Notes: generated from the sequence alone by a model not told the origin. A stretch of DNA of 40,108 bases from Treponema sp. (GCA_031265845.1 JAISCC010000092.1:1-40108); one strand, 5' to 3'; positions 7,765 to 18,073 are shown, numbered from the stretch's first letter. Numbers and translations are program-made.

Positions 7765-7790
7765 GGTATGGACAAGACGTTTCGCCGAAA

Positions 7791-7827
7791 CCCTAACAGC
7801 GGAGCGCGATTCATCCCGCTGTTAGGG
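7791..7827. repeat. Palindromic intergenic repeat, 12-bp perfect arms
   Basis: CCCTAACAGCGG (7791-7802) and CCGCTGTTAGGG (7816-7827) are perfect inverted copies around 13 bases, the same geometry as the repeat at 61-97. It abuts the upstream edge of the duplicated prfA segment. Confidence 0.75.
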
Positions 7828-7888
7828 AAAACAAAACTGTTCCGGCGATAATAGCGCACATTCACTTTAGCGTTTTATATGACGTGTT

Positions 7889-7981
7889 GAGCCTATTCCA
7901 AAACCCGAACTTCGTTCGGCGAACTACATTCGGCGAATTACATTCGGCTAACGAAGTTCGGGTTGGTTTTGGAATAGGCTC
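7889..7981. repeat. Long palindromic repeat, 17-bp perfect outer arms
   Basis: GAGCCTATTCCAAAACC (7889-7905) pairs perfectly with its inverted copy at 7965-7981. The arms continue inward after a 3-base bulge (CCCGAACTTCGTT against its complement). The centre holds two tandem copies of GAAYTACATTCGGC. GAACTACATTCGG recurs in the palindrome at 32706-32744, and GAGCC..TTCCAAAAC recurs at 21208-21223, marking a shared family. Confidence 0.85.
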
Positions 7982-8024
7982 TGTTGTATAATGATTGTTG
8001 CTGTTTGCGGTATAAAAAGCTAAG

Positions 8025-9368
8025 TCAAGAGTCGGCGGACTCCGCCGAAAATTTGACATTGAAAAACACCGGTTCATACGCATTGATCACCCGAAAAGAC
8101 TTGGCGCTTGCCTCTGGCAAACCTAAGAACATATCCGATTCATCAGGATGAGTTGGATCGCTTTCGTTTGTAACAAACTCGCTGTCTGAAATAGACAGAT
8201 TTCTAACTGGCGATTCGGGAAGTCCGGCTATAAAACCGGCTGACGCTCTGCATCCGGTCGCCTTTATATCTTCAATGACAACATTTTTTATCGAAGGCGT
8301 TGTATAGACTACCGGCAGAGTCTCAAGCGTAAACCATCCGTCTGACAAAGCCGCGCCGCACCGGTAGAACATATTAATGACCACCGGGCAAAGATTGTTT
8401 TCCATAGTTAAACGCCTGAAATGCAAATTGCTGATTTGACCTCCCCGTCCCCGCCTTGTCTTTATGCGTATGCCCCTGTCGGTTCCCTGAAACAGACAAT
8501 CTTCGGCGGTAACATTAAAAATGCCGGCTGCGGTTTCACTTCCGATGACAATGCCTCCATGTCCGTTTTTCACGATGCAACGCCTAACCGCAATGTTTTG
8601 CGAAGGCTTGCTTGCTTTTATGCCATCTTCACCGGAACCGGATTTAATCGCAATGCCGTCATCGCCCACGGCGACCTCGCAACATTCAATCAGCACGTTT
8701 TCACAAGAATCAATATCCATGCCGTCGGTGTTAGGAGCGTCGGCGGGATTGGTTATGTGTATATCCCGTATCGTAACATCAGCGCAAAACACCGGATGCA
8801 ATGTCCAAAACGGCGAATTGCGCAATGAAAATCCTTCAAGATAAATGCTGGCGCACTTCCTGAATTGCATAAGAGGAGGCCGCAAAAACTGCATTTCCCG
8901 GCTGCCGCCTCCGGATGGCTGTTTTTCATATCCCGGGTTAAGGCGGGACAAAGCCCGCTCGCCCGGCGTTGTCGGCGATTTCTGACCGTTTTTGCGTTTT
9001 TCCTGTAACATCGCCCACCACACCGCGCCTGAACCATCAAACGCGCCTTTGCCGGTAATGCGGATGCGCTCCTGATTGTCGGCGAAAACAAGCGGGTGCA
9101 TTCCGTAACATTCGACGCCTTCCCATCGCGTCCAAACAGGCTTGTAACGATCAGGGTCGGGAATAAAACTAATCACGCTATTTTCTTCAAGGACAAGGCT
9201 CGTGTTGGAAAATAATTCAAGGGGTCCCGTTTTCCATATACCCGCGCTGACATGAAGGATTCCGCCGCCCGCTTCTTTTACGGCGTTACATGCGGCGAAA
9301 AAGGCTTCCGAATTGTCATATCGCCCGTCTCCGATTGCGCCGAATGAGGTGATATTTCGTTCAAACAC
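8025..9368 (-). CDS. Glycoside hydrolase family 28 polygalacturonase
   Basis: This 447-residue enzyme hydrolyses alpha-1,4-galacturonosyl links of pectic acid. It starts with the beta-helix pattern ITSFGAIGDGRYDNSEAF. The GH28 catalytic motifs are in order: NTDGMD (Asp215), GDDGIAIK (Asp236, Asp237), GHGG and RIKTRRG. The Asp spacing (21 and 22) equals that of fungal polygalacturonases. No signal peptide is visible, which suggests a cytoplasmic enzyme acting on imported oligomers. The start is a GTG with GAGGAG 8 bases upstream. It follows a beta-barrel gene on the same strand, and a PL9 lyase is encoded divergently. Confidence 0.92.
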   Translation of the reverse strand: MFERNITSFGAIGDGRYDNSEAFFAACNAVKEAGGGILHVSAGIWKTGPLELFSNTSLVLEENSVISFIPDPDRYKPVWTRWEGVECYGMHPLVFADNQERIRITGKGAFDGSGAVWWAMLQEKRKNGQKSPTTPGERALSRLNPGYEKQPSGGGSREMQFLRPPLMQFRKCASIYLEGFSLRNSPFWTLHPVFCADVTIRDIHITNPADAPNTDGMDIDSCENVLIECCEVAVGDDGIAIKSGSGEDGIKASKPSQNIAVRRCIVKNGHGGIVIGSETAAGIFNVTAEDCLFQGTDRGIRIKTRRGRGGQISNLHFRRLTMENNLCPVVINMFYRCGAALSDGWFTLETLPVVYTTPSIKNVVIEDIKATGCRASAGFIAGLPESPVRNLSISDSEFVTNESDPTHPDESDMFLGLPEASAKSFRVINAYEPVFFNVKFSAESADS

Positions 9369-9514
9369 TTATTTGCTCCTCTTTGCGCTCATGTTGCATT
9401 ATATTTTATATATAAGGCTGTTCCAAAATATCAAAGTAAATGCCGGGGAAAAAACAGACGCCGCCTAAACGCGCGCGCAACCCGCATTTCCCCCGCATTA
9501 AGAACAAAATGGAA

Positions 9515-10945
9515 TTAAAAAGTCATCACAACTTTGAAAAATAAACCGCCCGTTTCAAGAGGAGCGTTGGGGCCGGAAGCGTCAAGCTGCTTGTATTTTA
9601 TCTGTCCGTCAGCTCTGCTTTCCAACGTAGTGTTCATTGCCAGCCCCTTGTTTGTATTGAAGCCGATAATAAAACGCCCATTATTCATAAATTTGATTCC
9701 GGCGTACACTTCAAAGCCGTAGTTTTCCGCAAACGTGAACGTGTTGCTGTAATTGTCGCGGTCGGAAGGCACGCCCGGAGAGGTCTGCCACAGCGCGTCC
9801 GTCAAAGCGCCCGCGACAAACCCCGCGCCAAGCAGAAAGCGGTTTCTATACACGCATTGGGCGTCGAGAGACAGCGAGATTATCGACAGCGGATCACGGT
9901 AAATATGCTGGACGCCATAATACGCGCCCGCAAGATTCGCGCTCACGTCTATATCGCCCGTAGCAAAACGCACCCCCGCTCCAAAGCCGGCCGCCAGCGT
10001 ATTCCGAAAATTGGTGGTGGCGCGCGTTTGAGCCGTATCCGCAACGCCGCTCAAAACATCAATATTCTTTTCAAACCAACCTATGCTGAATCCCAATGGA
10101 ATGCTGATGGACGGAGCGGCGTTGACCGTATAACAGGCGGCGAATCCCGCCGAATTGCCCGAATAAATGCCGGCTCCATTCATCGCGTACAGTCCTTCAG
10201 CCGAAAGCGGATTGCCGGCAAGGGAGAGATTATGCAGTTTCAGCGAAGCGAGCAAAGCCGGCGCGTATTTCCCCAACACAGGCTCTCCGTGCGGAGAAAC
10301 GCTGCCGTCAACGTCGTAAAGACGGGGGACAGCTTCGTCAAATTTGAAATTGCTCGTAAACGCGCCTGAAATCAGCGGTTTATTTTGCCCCTGAAGGTAT
10401 TGCAATTCAAGCTCATAATTATAGGTGTTGGCGGTTTTGAGCATATACAAGACGGATTCCGTTTCATACTTTGAAATTCTGCCAAAATACGAGGACTCGG
10501 TCTTGTATTTTCCCGCTTTCAGCAACGCCTGTACCGGCAGTTCAAGGGATAAAGCGTCGAAAACATTCACTTTTCCATAGACTGAATCAAATGAAACGCC
10601 GAACTCGCTTTTCCCCAACGCCTCAAGTTGGAGCGGCTCATAGAAGGAGCCTGACCTGCCCGTCGCCGTTATCTTAAAATAACCTTCAAGAAACGAAACA
10701 GGGTTATAAGAGATGATTACATTGCCGCTGATGTAATGCCCGTTTTTCTCCCTCTCATACGCGCCGTCGCCTTTCCCGCTTATCTCCTGCGCCGTCTCCG
10801 CGTTGCCAAGCGTATATATGGTAGTGAGATCGCCGGACACGGAAAAAGTCTGCGATTGAGCCCACGCCGGCAGCGCCATTAAAACCAGTGCGCCGGCAAT
10901 GCCAGCCGCGCCTATTTTTTTTATCATGCCGTTAATTCTTAACAT
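9515..10945 (-). CDS. Predicted outer-membrane beta-barrel protein
   Basis: This 476-residue protein has a signal peptide (cleavage likely after ALPAWA, residues 25-30) followed by alternating amphipathic strands rich in Gly, Tyr, Phe and Asn. It ends in FFKVVMTF with a terminal Phe, typical of barrel proteins. No family is recognised. AGGAG lies 7 bases before the ATG. It precedes the GH28 gene on the same strand with a 146-base gap, so a role in taking up pectic oligosaccharides is inferred from context only. The 264-base gap to the divergent PL9 gene must hold promoters for both directions. Confidence 0.75.
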   Translation of the reverse strand: MLRINGMIKKIGAAGIAGALVLMALPAWAQSQTFSVSGDLTTIYTLGNAETAQEISGKGDGAYEREKNGHYISGNVIISYNPVSFLEGYFKITATGRSGSFYEPLQLEALGKSEFGVSFDSVYGKVNVFDALSLELPVQALLKAGKYKTESSYFGRISKYETESVLYMLKTANTYNYELELQYLQGQNKPLISGAFTSNFKFDEAVPRLYDVDGSVSPHGEPVLGKYAPALLASLKLHNLSLAGNPLSAEGLYAMNGAGIYSGNSAGFAACYTVNAAPSISIPLGFSIGWFEKNIDVLSGVADTAQTRATTNFRNTLAAGFGAGVRFATGDIDVSANLAGAYYGVQHIYRDPLSIISLSLDAQCVYRNRFLLGAGFVAGALTDALWQTSPGVPSDRDNYSNTFTFAENYGFEVYAGIKFMNNGRFIIGFNTNKGLAMNTTLESRADGQIKYKQLDASGPNAPLETGGLFFKVVMTF

Positions 10946-11209
10946 ATAAATCTCCTGCTATCAGCACAATAAAACGCAATGCCGAAAATATTCAGTTTGA
11001 TTATTGTATTTTTCTGTCATTGCGCCGCATACACAACGAAAATGACTGAAAAATGAAAAAACTTATCGGCTTTTTAACTTTTTAAGCATATATCATTTAT
11101 TTTGCGCGGGGGATTTTTACCTTGCGTGAAGTTTTTGCCTACGCATGAGTTTTTATCCGCCTTGTACGGGAGAGGCATTCTAACGTGCGCGGCGTTTTAT
11201 GGAGGAAAT

Positions 11210-14077
11210 ATGGCGATAAAAGCGACTCGTTTAGTTAGTGGAGCTATTGTTGCGTCTATTATTATATTTATTATACTATCCTGCAATTTGTCTCCGGAAG
11301 GCGGACTCTATAGAGAAAATAATCCTACAGGATTTGTTGAAGTGGCTTTGACCAGCGCGAATCTCAACAGGCTGTCATTCGGCACCTCTTCAAGAGAAGC
11401 GAACGGAAGCAACGCCGCCCACCAGCCCGGTTGTATCATAGACGACAACCTCGCCGCAAATGGAAGCGTCACCATAACGTCCACAAACCCCAGCAATAAC
11501 GCGGGAAAAATAGCCGGAAGCGAAGACGGCATCGCGTATTTTTTTAAAGAAGTGGACAAGAATAAAAATTTCCGGTTGAGCGCTGATTTCTATGTGGAAA
11601 CCTACGGCTTTTCCAACGGCAAGACCGATCTGAACGGGCAGGAAGGCTGGGGCGTCATGGCGCGTGACTATGTGCCTCAATATATATGGACGGGCAGCGA
11701 CGGAAAAACCTACGACGCCACGATGGAAGGCATACGCTCCGGCGTCAATACCGAAGACGGCTCCCCCAGCAACACCGCCAACACCACCAACGGCATGTAC
11801 TATACGGGCAAGGGAAGAGCCGATGGTCCCGGGGGTTCCGGCAACATGATAATGGTCGGCGGCGTCAAGCGCGGCGCGCGCGTCTATTGGCGCACCGGCG
11901 TAACAGACCCAATCGGCGATGCGGTCGACAACGCTGATACGGTCGCGGATGCGTCCAAGGCGAAATTTTACTATTTGCCCAGGGAATTCGCCGACTATTC
12001 CATGTACGGTACGGGCAGAGCCGGCATCGAAGCGCGTCCCGACTTTCCCACTGCGGGCTTGACCTACAGCGTCATGCTTGAAAAAACCAATTCAGGATTT
12101 AAGGCGAAGATTACGCCGCCCAAAGGCGTTGGCAAGGGCGTTACCAAAGCCCGCGAGCCGTCTGACGGCGCGATACTTGAGTACAACGATCTGGTGGTTG
12201 ACAAAGGCGTTGTCAAAGCCGGAGAACTCTATTTCCCGGACGGCGAAAATATGCTCTTTTCCATTAATAAAGAAAAATACTACGTGGGCTTTTTTGCATG
12301 CCGCGACGCGAAAGTCACCATAACAAATATCCGTTATGAAGAAGCCGATGCGTCTGACTGCGCCCCGCTTGTGTCGCTTGAGCCGGAATTGTATGCGCCG
12401 TCCTTTTCCGTAACGTCTCCGGCGACCGCTTCCACAGCCGATTATACGCTCTACGCCCGCTCCAATGTGGAAGGCGTATTAAGCGTCAGGTTAAATGGCG
12501 GAGAGGTGAAAAACTACACGGGAGCGTGGACAACTGAAAAGAGCAACGCGAGCGCCGAGCCTTTTACGCTTTTCACCGTGCCGGGGCATGAGCTTAAAGA
12601 CGGGGACAATGTATTCAACACGGTGTTCACGCCTTCAGTCAAGCAGGGTAATTTGCAGGCTCATTTGCAGGTTGAGACCAACGAACTTCTTGCCAATACG
12701 ACTCCTGTTTATCAGACCTTTGTGGTGACCAAGAAAGCTGTCGGCGTGTCAGGCGGCGACATTTATGTCGCGCCTACAGGAAGATCGTATTATGCGGGAA
12801 CGCGGGAAAGCCCGCTGGATTTGAATACGGCGATAGCATACGTACAGCCGGGACAGCGCATCATTATGCTGAATGGGGTGTATACGCCGCTCTCGGTCAC
12901 TATCCCCCGGTACAATAATGGAGCGGCGAATAATTATAAATACATTATAGCGGAAGAGCGTGACAAGGTGATCATAGACTTCCGGAAAGATCTGAACGCC
13001 AACGGCTTTGAGTTGCGGGGCGATTATTGGTATATAAGCGGACTCCATATCCGCAACGCGCCGAACAAGGTCAAGGGGCTGACGGTGATGGGGAGTCACA
13101 ATGTTGTGGAGTGGGTGAAGACCTATTTCAACGGCGACACCGGCATCCAGATCAGCGGCGCCAGCACGGAGCCGAAGGCTCTGTGGCCTAGCAATAATCA
13201 GATACTGTACTGCGAGTCATTTGCCAATATGGATGAGTCTCGTGAAGACGCCGACGGGTTCGCTTCCAAATTGACTTCCGGCGAGGGGAATGTGTTCAGG
13301 TGGTGCGTGGCGCACCATAACGCGGATGACGGCTGGGATCTCTTTGCCAAGAAAGAGACCGGCGCCATCGGCGCGTTGAAACTGGAATACTGCATAGCGT
13401 ATTCAAACGGCAAATTCCTGAACGCCGAATTGTCCGTGTTATACGGGGGCAACGGCATTGCCGAAGAGTCCTCGCGCTCTGGCGGAAATGGTTTTAAGAT
13501 GGGCGGCGAAGGGATTCCGGTGACACACGAAGCTGTGGACTGCCTTTCTTTTAATAACGATGCGGACGGTTTTACCAGCAATTCAGATCCGGCGATACTG
13601 CTCACTCACTGCACTTCCTATGATAATGGCGGTACCATAGAAGACGACAGTCCCACCGCGAACAAGCCGGGGAACTATGCGATCTATGGCGCAGGCTCCG
13701 CCGGTTATACCGGACTTGACGCGGTTATCACCCAGATTGTCTCTCTCTATTCGTCCAACGCTCCGCGTGATCGGGACAGAGTTGAAGCGAAAACGCCGTC
13801 CAGCGGGTATTGGTGGGACGAATCGCGGACTATCAACACATCGGGCAGAACGCTTACGGCGGCCGCTAACATGGTTTCTTCGATTATTCCGTATTATGCG
13901 GGCGGCGTCGCGCCTTTCGACAGCGCCATACAAGGCAATTTTCTTGTCATGCAATCGAACGATGGCGGCGAACCGTACGGAATCGGCGCTACCGGAGCGT
14001 ATGTACTCAACGGGTTTATGCAGTTGAAAGATGTATACGATTTGGTGATGCCCGGGGCGAGAGGTTTGTGGGATTAG
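11210..14077 (+). CDS. Secreted lipoprotein pectate lyase, polysaccharide lyase family 9
   Basis: This is a 955-residue surface lipoprotein (hydrophobic leader, lipobox ILSC, Cys25). Residues about 85-375 form a beta-sandwich-like module shared with the next two genes. Residues about 385-510 look Ig-like. From about 516 the right-handed beta-helix of PL9 begins (GDIYVAPTG). PL9 calcium and catalytic residues are present: Asp682 (DADGF), Asp706, Asp707 and Asp710 (ADDGWD), and Lys763 (GNGFKMGG). The aspartate spacing (24, 25, 28) equals that of Dickeya Pel9A. PL9 enzymes cleave polygalacturonate by calcium-assisted beta-elimination. The start at 11210 is chosen for GGAGG just upstream and the clean signal peptide. 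Confidence 0.9.
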   Translation: MAIKATRLVSGAIVASIIIFIILSCNLSPEGGLYRENNPTGFVEVALTSANLNRLSFGTSSREANGSNAAHQPGCIIDDNLAANGSVTITSTNPSNNAGKIAGSEDGIAYFFKEVDKNKNFRLSADFYVETYGFSNGKTDLNGQEGWGVMARDYVPQYIWTGSDGKTYDATMEGIRSGVNTEDGSPSNTANTTNGMYYTGKGRADGPGGSGNMIMVGGVKRGARVYWRTGVTDPIGDAVDNADTVADASKAKFYYLPREFADYSMYGTGRAGIEARPDFPTAGLTYSVMLEKTNSGFKAKITPPKGVGKGVTKAREPSDGAILEYNDLVVDKGVVKAGELYFPDGENMLFSINKEKYYVGFFACRDAKVTITNIRYEEADASDCAPLVSLEPELYAPSFSVTSPATASTADYTLYARSNVEGVLSVRLNGGEVKNYTGAWTTEKSNASAEPFTLFTVPGHELKDGDNVFNTVFTPSVKQGNLQAHLQVETNELLANTTPVYQTFVVTKKAVGVSGGDIYVAPTGRSYYAGTRESPLDLNTAIAYVQPGQRIIMLNGVYTPLSVTIPRYNNGAANNYKYIIAEERDKVIIDFRKDLNANGFELRGDYWYISGLHIRNAPNKVKGLTVMGSHNVVEWVKTYFNGDTGIQISGASTEPKALWPSNNQILYCESFANMDESREDADGFASKLTSGEGNVFRWCVAHHNADDGWDLFAKKETGAIGALKLEYCIAYSNGKFLNAELSVLYGGNGIAEESSRSGGNGFKMGGEGIPVTHEAVDCLSFNNDADGFTSNSDPAILLTHCTSYDNGGTIEDDSPTANKPGNYAIYGAGSAGYTGLDAVITQIVSLYSSNAPRDRDRVEAKTPSSGYWWDESRTINTSGRTLTAAANMVSSIIPYYAGGVAPFDSAIQGNFLVMQSNDGGEPYGIGATGAYVLNGFMQLKDVYDLVMPGARGLWD

Positions 14078-14083
14078 GGGGAG

Positions 14084-15523
14084 ATGATGAATATAAAATA
14101 TCTATTGGGCGCAATCATTATAACAGGATCGTTTTGCTTGCTAGCGGGATGCGCGGAGACATTTGAGCCCAATGACGTGACTCTTTCGGTAGATGACGGA
14201 AATGGCGGTGATGACGACGGCGAGGAAAACGATCTGATCGTAGATGACGGCTTGACGCTTTACAACATGCCAGGCGGCATCTTCGATTTAGAGGAAGGGA
14301 CGTTTATGACGCCGGAGACTTTTGGGCGCAGACCCGCCGAGTCTGACGGCGGAGATGTCGCGCTTGACGCGGACGCCCGCAAGCGCGGGAAGTACCTTAT
14401 AGACGGACCCTTGGTGTCAACCTCGAAGCTGGATTCCGGCGGTTTCACTGACGTACAGTTTATCCATTATACAGAGCCTTTGGAAGGGGAATTCACCTTG
14501 CGGGCGCGGGTTCTTATGACCGTAAAGGCAGGCGATTCCAGCAGCAAAGGCTTCTTTTTCGGCGCGTTTACCGGAACGCCGGTCCTCAAAGCCGGTACTG
14601 AAGAAGTTGATCATGTGGAGTTTGCCACCGGAGAAAAAGGCGCGGGTTTGCTTTTCCGCACCAACGACACTGCGGACGGCAATTCCGCCGGGGGCCCCGC
14701 CATACGCCCCTATTTCAAAGACGCAAGCTCGTCCGCCGGAACGTGGTCAACAGGACCTACAAGAACTTCTGACGCGGGCAACTCCCGTCCTGAATACTGG
14801 CTCAACGCCCGCCAGCCTACGTACAAACAGGAGCGTATTCTTGAAGTCGTGCGCCAGCAGGCGAATCGCGTCGCTTCGGACAACTCAAACCGCGAAGTGG
14901 CGTTTATTTTCCGTATTTATGACAGCAAGACCGGCGCAAAGCTCAACGAAGCGTTTCTGGACACCGCTTCGGTCAATGAAGGCGTTCTTTTGGGACAGAG
15001 CGTCTACGTGGGCATCGCGTTGCTCGGTTCGTCGGTGGAGTTTTCGGAGATCTCAATTTGGGATAACAAGGACAAAACCGGCGAGCCTTTGTTTAAAACG
15101 CCGGAGACCGAGCCTGCGTATGTCGCGGTTGAAAGCGTGAGAATAGATATGTACCGCTACAATACTAATAGCGCGGTCGCTTTGAGTAATCATCCGTCCT
15201 TACCCGCTACAAGCAGAACAAATACCACCTATAATTCAGCTCAGTTTGGAGCTAACGCTCCCGCAACGCTTGTACCGGTATTCACTCCCGATTATGCGGA
15301 TAACGGCTATTTTGACTGGCAGATTATTATTCCTCCGGCGGCCGCCGGGAATTTGACGCTTGAACCTATGGAAGGCAACGAAGAAACCGGCTGGAAAAAG
15401 GCGCAGATTACTATTACGGGTTCCACTCGCATACAAGACTCCGCTTCAGATTATGCGGTGATAATGGCGGTGTCCCGCGATCCGGGGCTTGCGGATTGGA
15501 GCGTAGAAATACGGGTTAATTAA
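14084..15523 (+). CDS. Surface lipoprotein with beta-sandwich module
   Basis: This 479-residue lipoprotein has lipobox LAGC (Cys23), then a Gly/Asp-rich acidic spacer. A module around residues 95-335 resembles one in the PL9 protein and the next gene. The clearest shared features are EGEFTLRARV (compare SGDFSLSARV downstream) and QSVYVGIALLGSSVEFSEIS near the module end. About 130 C-terminal residues form a separate domain that I do not recognise. The gene starts 6 bases after the PL9 stop behind GGGGGAG; ATG 14087 is better spaced than 14084. Carbohydrate binding is an inference from the company it keeps. Confidence 0.8.
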   Translation: MMNIKYLLGAIIITGSFCLLAGCAETFEPNDVTLSVDDGNGGDDDGEENDLIVDDGLTLYNMPGGIFDLEEGTFMTPETFGRRPAESDGGDVALDADARKRGKYLIDGPLVSTSKLDSGGFTDVQFIHYTEPLEGEFTLRARVLMTVKAGDSSSKGFFFGAFTGTPVLKAGTEEVDHVEFATGEKGAGLLFRTNDTADGNSAGGPAIRPYFKDASSSAGTWSTGPTRTSDAGNSRPEYWLNARQPTYKQERILEVVRQQANRVASDNSNREVAFIFRIYDSKTGAKLNEAFLDTASVNEGVLLGQSVYVGIALLGSSVEFSEISIWDNKDKTGEPLFKTPETEPAYVAVESVRIDMYRYNTNSAVALSNHPSLPATSRTNTTYNSAQFGANAPATLVPVFTPDYADNGYFDWQIIIPPAAAGNLTLEPMEGNEETGWKKAQITITGSTRIQDSASDYAVIMAVSRDPGLADWSVEIRVN

Positions 15524-15574
15524 GGGATTCATCAGGTATAAACCTGTGAACATATTTTTGTTAAGGAGAAGTAT

Positions 15575-18073
15575 ATGCGGAAAATGAAATGTGTCATGGC
15601 AGTATGCGCTGTAGCGGCATTACTGGTTATGGGATGTAATACAGGCGGCGGCGATGAGGACATCCCGATTACGTCTGTGGTTATTACGTATAACAACGTG
15701 GAAGTTGCCGCTCCACTATCGGCGGCTGTTGGGGGCGCTGATATTCAATTGAGCGCGGGGGTTTTGCCTGCGGATACTACCGAAGTCAAAACGGCAACTT
15801 GGTCATCATCTAATGCGGAACTGGCGACGGTGAGCGATACGGGTTTGGTACACCCCATTGCCGCAGGCCAGGTTGTCATAACGGCAACTACCGATGGCAA
15901 GAAGTCCGATGGGACAGCGGCGACCGCTGAGGTTACGATAAACATCGACGCAGAACCGTCCAAGGTGGAAAGCGTTGCCATAATGAATGGCGACGCGCCG
16001 GTTGCCGACACAACCGTATCAATCAACATGGGGGCTACACTTTCTCTCACTGCGGTTGTCAGCCCGTCCAGCGTGAGCGCGGCGGATAAGGTGGTCGCGT
16101 GGAGCAGCAGCGACGCCGCAGTCGCTACAGTAGACTCTTCCACTGGCGCGGTGACTGGTGTCGCCGAAGGAACAGCGACCATAACCGCGACAACTGCGGG
16201 CGACAAAGCGGACGGCGCTCCCGCAACCGCGAGCGTTACAATAAATGTTACTGAAATCAAGCTGATGGTATACTACCAGGGAGCAAATCCTCCCCAAGGT
16301 GTTACAACAACCTTGCCCACAATTGACTCAACAACCGGCCGGTATGTGATTAACAATAAAAATCCGACGGCTCTTTTCCCCAGCGCCAATCCGCCGGCGG
16401 AAATGAAGGACAACCTTTTTGTATATCTCAACAAGCCGGTTTCAGGCGATTTTAGTCTGAGTGCGCGAGTAAAAGTCACGGGATTCGGTGACACCACTGG
16501 AGACGAATCTTGGGAAGGGGCGTTTATCGGCGCGTTTATCAATTATGAGAACGGGACCACAGCGGAAACGCCTTTCCGTTTTGTCGGCGCTAGGGCGCCC
16601 CGCAGCACTGGTTTCAGAATGTTGGGGAGCAGGGCTGGGAATACTACAAGTAGCACCGATTATCCCCCTCCTAACACCCTTTTTACCCCGGCAGAGTATA
16701 GCCATGAATATGTTTATGTTGTGAGCCGGGCGGACACGACGTATACCATCCAGATGAAACATCCAAAAACAGGCGAAGTGATGGCTCAAGGGACCAGGAG
16801 CGTCGCGGAAGGGTCTACCCAAGCCGATCCTGTCCTGGGCGGCGAGGTGTATGTTGGTTTCATGCTTACCGACTGCGAGGCTGAAATTTCCAATGTCGTT
16901 ATTACGGAAGGGACTGCCCAACTGTTTGCAAGTACGCCCGCCGGAAGTTATACGCCGGCGCCGGCTGCCGCGATTGCGTTATCTGCGGCAGGAGCGACTC
17001 CCGGAACCGGATTTGATGATATACGGGTCTTAGCCGATGTACCCGCCGCAGGCATTCAATTAAGCGCCGCGTTTACGCCGGTAAACGCCACGGACGACAT
17101 TGCCTGGACCAAGATAGGGGATAATGGCTCGGTAAGTGAATCCGGTCTGGTAACTTTTACCGGCGCCGGAGCGTTGACGGTCAAAGCGGCGTCAACAACA
17201 AATGCGGCTGTGTATGGCGAGTTTAAATTCAATATACTGGATGAAATCCCTCCGGTTGCAAGTATAACCATTGGCGGACCGAATACGGTAAAGTCTGGAT
17301 TTAAAATCCAGCTTACAGCGACAGTACAGCCGGTAGGCGCAAGTGAAGAGGTAGACTGGTCTGTTAATGACACATCTAAAGCAACCATAGATACCGCTAC
17401 CGGTCAGTTAACGGGAGTAAGCCCCGGGTCCGTAACGGTAACCGCCACCTCTTATAATGGAGCCGGTGGCGCGCAAGTTACAGCTACATATAGTGTTACA
17501 GTGGAAGCGGTAACCAGTAATACCATCCTGTCCTGGACCGCTGGAGCTGGCAAGACTTTCACCGCTGGCAATAACGATACTATATACATGGCGCCTGATG
17601 GAACCATCATTACTGATATAAGCGGTAAAACCGCCGGGACAGATTATTTCTCCATTAGGAGAACGGCAGGCACTGTTGTGGCGACAGAAACTGGTATAGT
17701 GTTGGCTAGCGCGCGTTTCATTATTGGCAGCGCCACTACTATTGAGACAACAAGCTCTAGTAATGTAGCTGATGGAGAGTTTGATTTCTCCGCGAAGGTT
17801 AAGCTAACGATCCAGTATTCAGACTATACCGGATCGAAGACCGCTTATCTCTATATTAACAATAACACAGCAGGTGGTGCAAATTCGGTTTTGGGAAGTT
17901 CGAGCGCCATACAATATACTCCTGATGCTGGTGGAGGCGAGACTTCTTACACGCTTGATCCTGCGACATTCTCAGATCATGCATCCTTGCAGCACGCTTT
18001 CATACAAATTCGGACACAGAGTGATACTAGTCTCACCATTACGGGACTCACCATTGAACGCGTAACCGACTAA
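15575..18073 (+). CDS. Surface lipoprotein with bacterial Ig-like (Big_2) repeats
   Basis: This 832-residue lipoprotein has lipobox VMGC (Cys21). Two Big_2-type repeats follow (about 30-128 and 130-228) with the pattern WSSSNAELATVS...GLVHPIAAGQVVITATT. A module at about 230-455 is shared with the two upstream genes (SGDFSLSARVKV, GGEVYVGFMLTDCEAEISNV). A third Ig-like repeat and a fourth (WSVNDTSKATI, GVSPGSVTVTATS) follow, then a C-terminal beta-rich domain. AAGGAG precedes the ATG. It is likely an adhesin or carbohydrate-binding surface protein of the pectin operon, which ends at the terminator at 18123. Confidence 0.85.
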   Translation: MRKMKCVMAVCAVAALLVMGCNTGGGDEDIPITSVVITYNNVEVAAPLSAAVGGADIQLSAGVLPADTTEVKTATWSSSNAELATVSDTGLVHPIAAGQVVITATTDGKKSDGTAATAEVTINIDAEPSKVESVAIMNGDAPVADTTVSINMGATLSLTAVVSPSSVSAADKVVAWSSSDAAVATVDSSTGAVTGVAEGTATITATTAGDKADGAPATASVTINVTEIKLMVYYQGANPPQGVTTTLPTIDSTTGRYVINNKNPTALFPSANPPAEMKDNLFVYLNKPVSGDFSLSARVKVTGFGDTTGDESWEGAFIGAFINYENGTTAETPFRFVGARAPRSTGFRMLGSRAGNTTSSTDYPPPNTLFTPAEYSHEYVYVVSRADTTYTIQMKHPKTGEVMAQGTRSVAEGSTQADPVLGGEVYVGFMLTDCEAEISNVVITEGTAQLFASTPAGSYTPAPAAAIALSAAGATPGTGFDDIRVLADVPAAGIQLSAAFTPVNATDDIAWTKIGDNGSVSESGLVTFTGAGALTVKAASTTNAAVYGEFKFNILDEIPPVASITIGGPNTVKSGFKIQLTATVQPVGASEEVDWSVNDTSKATIDTATGQLTGVSPGSVTVTATSYNGAGGAQVTATYSVTVEAVTSNTILSWTAGAGKTFTAGNNDTIYMAPDGTIITDISGKTAGTDYFSIRRTAGTVVATETGIVLASARFIIGSATTIETTSSSNVADGEFDFSAKVKLTIQYSDYTGSKTAYLYINNNTAGGANSVLGSSSAIQYTPDAGGGETSYTLDPATFSDHASLQHAFIQIRTQSDTSLTITGLTIERVTD

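Noticed and set aside
7588-7851. 87-codon plus-strand frame
   Set aside because: It is antisense to the duplicated prfA segment, whose minus-strand match to RF1 is clear.
11102-11209. 36-codon extension of the PL9 gene
   Set aside because: The internal ATG at 11210 has GGAGG just upstream and gives a proper lipoprotein signal. The extension has no start signal.
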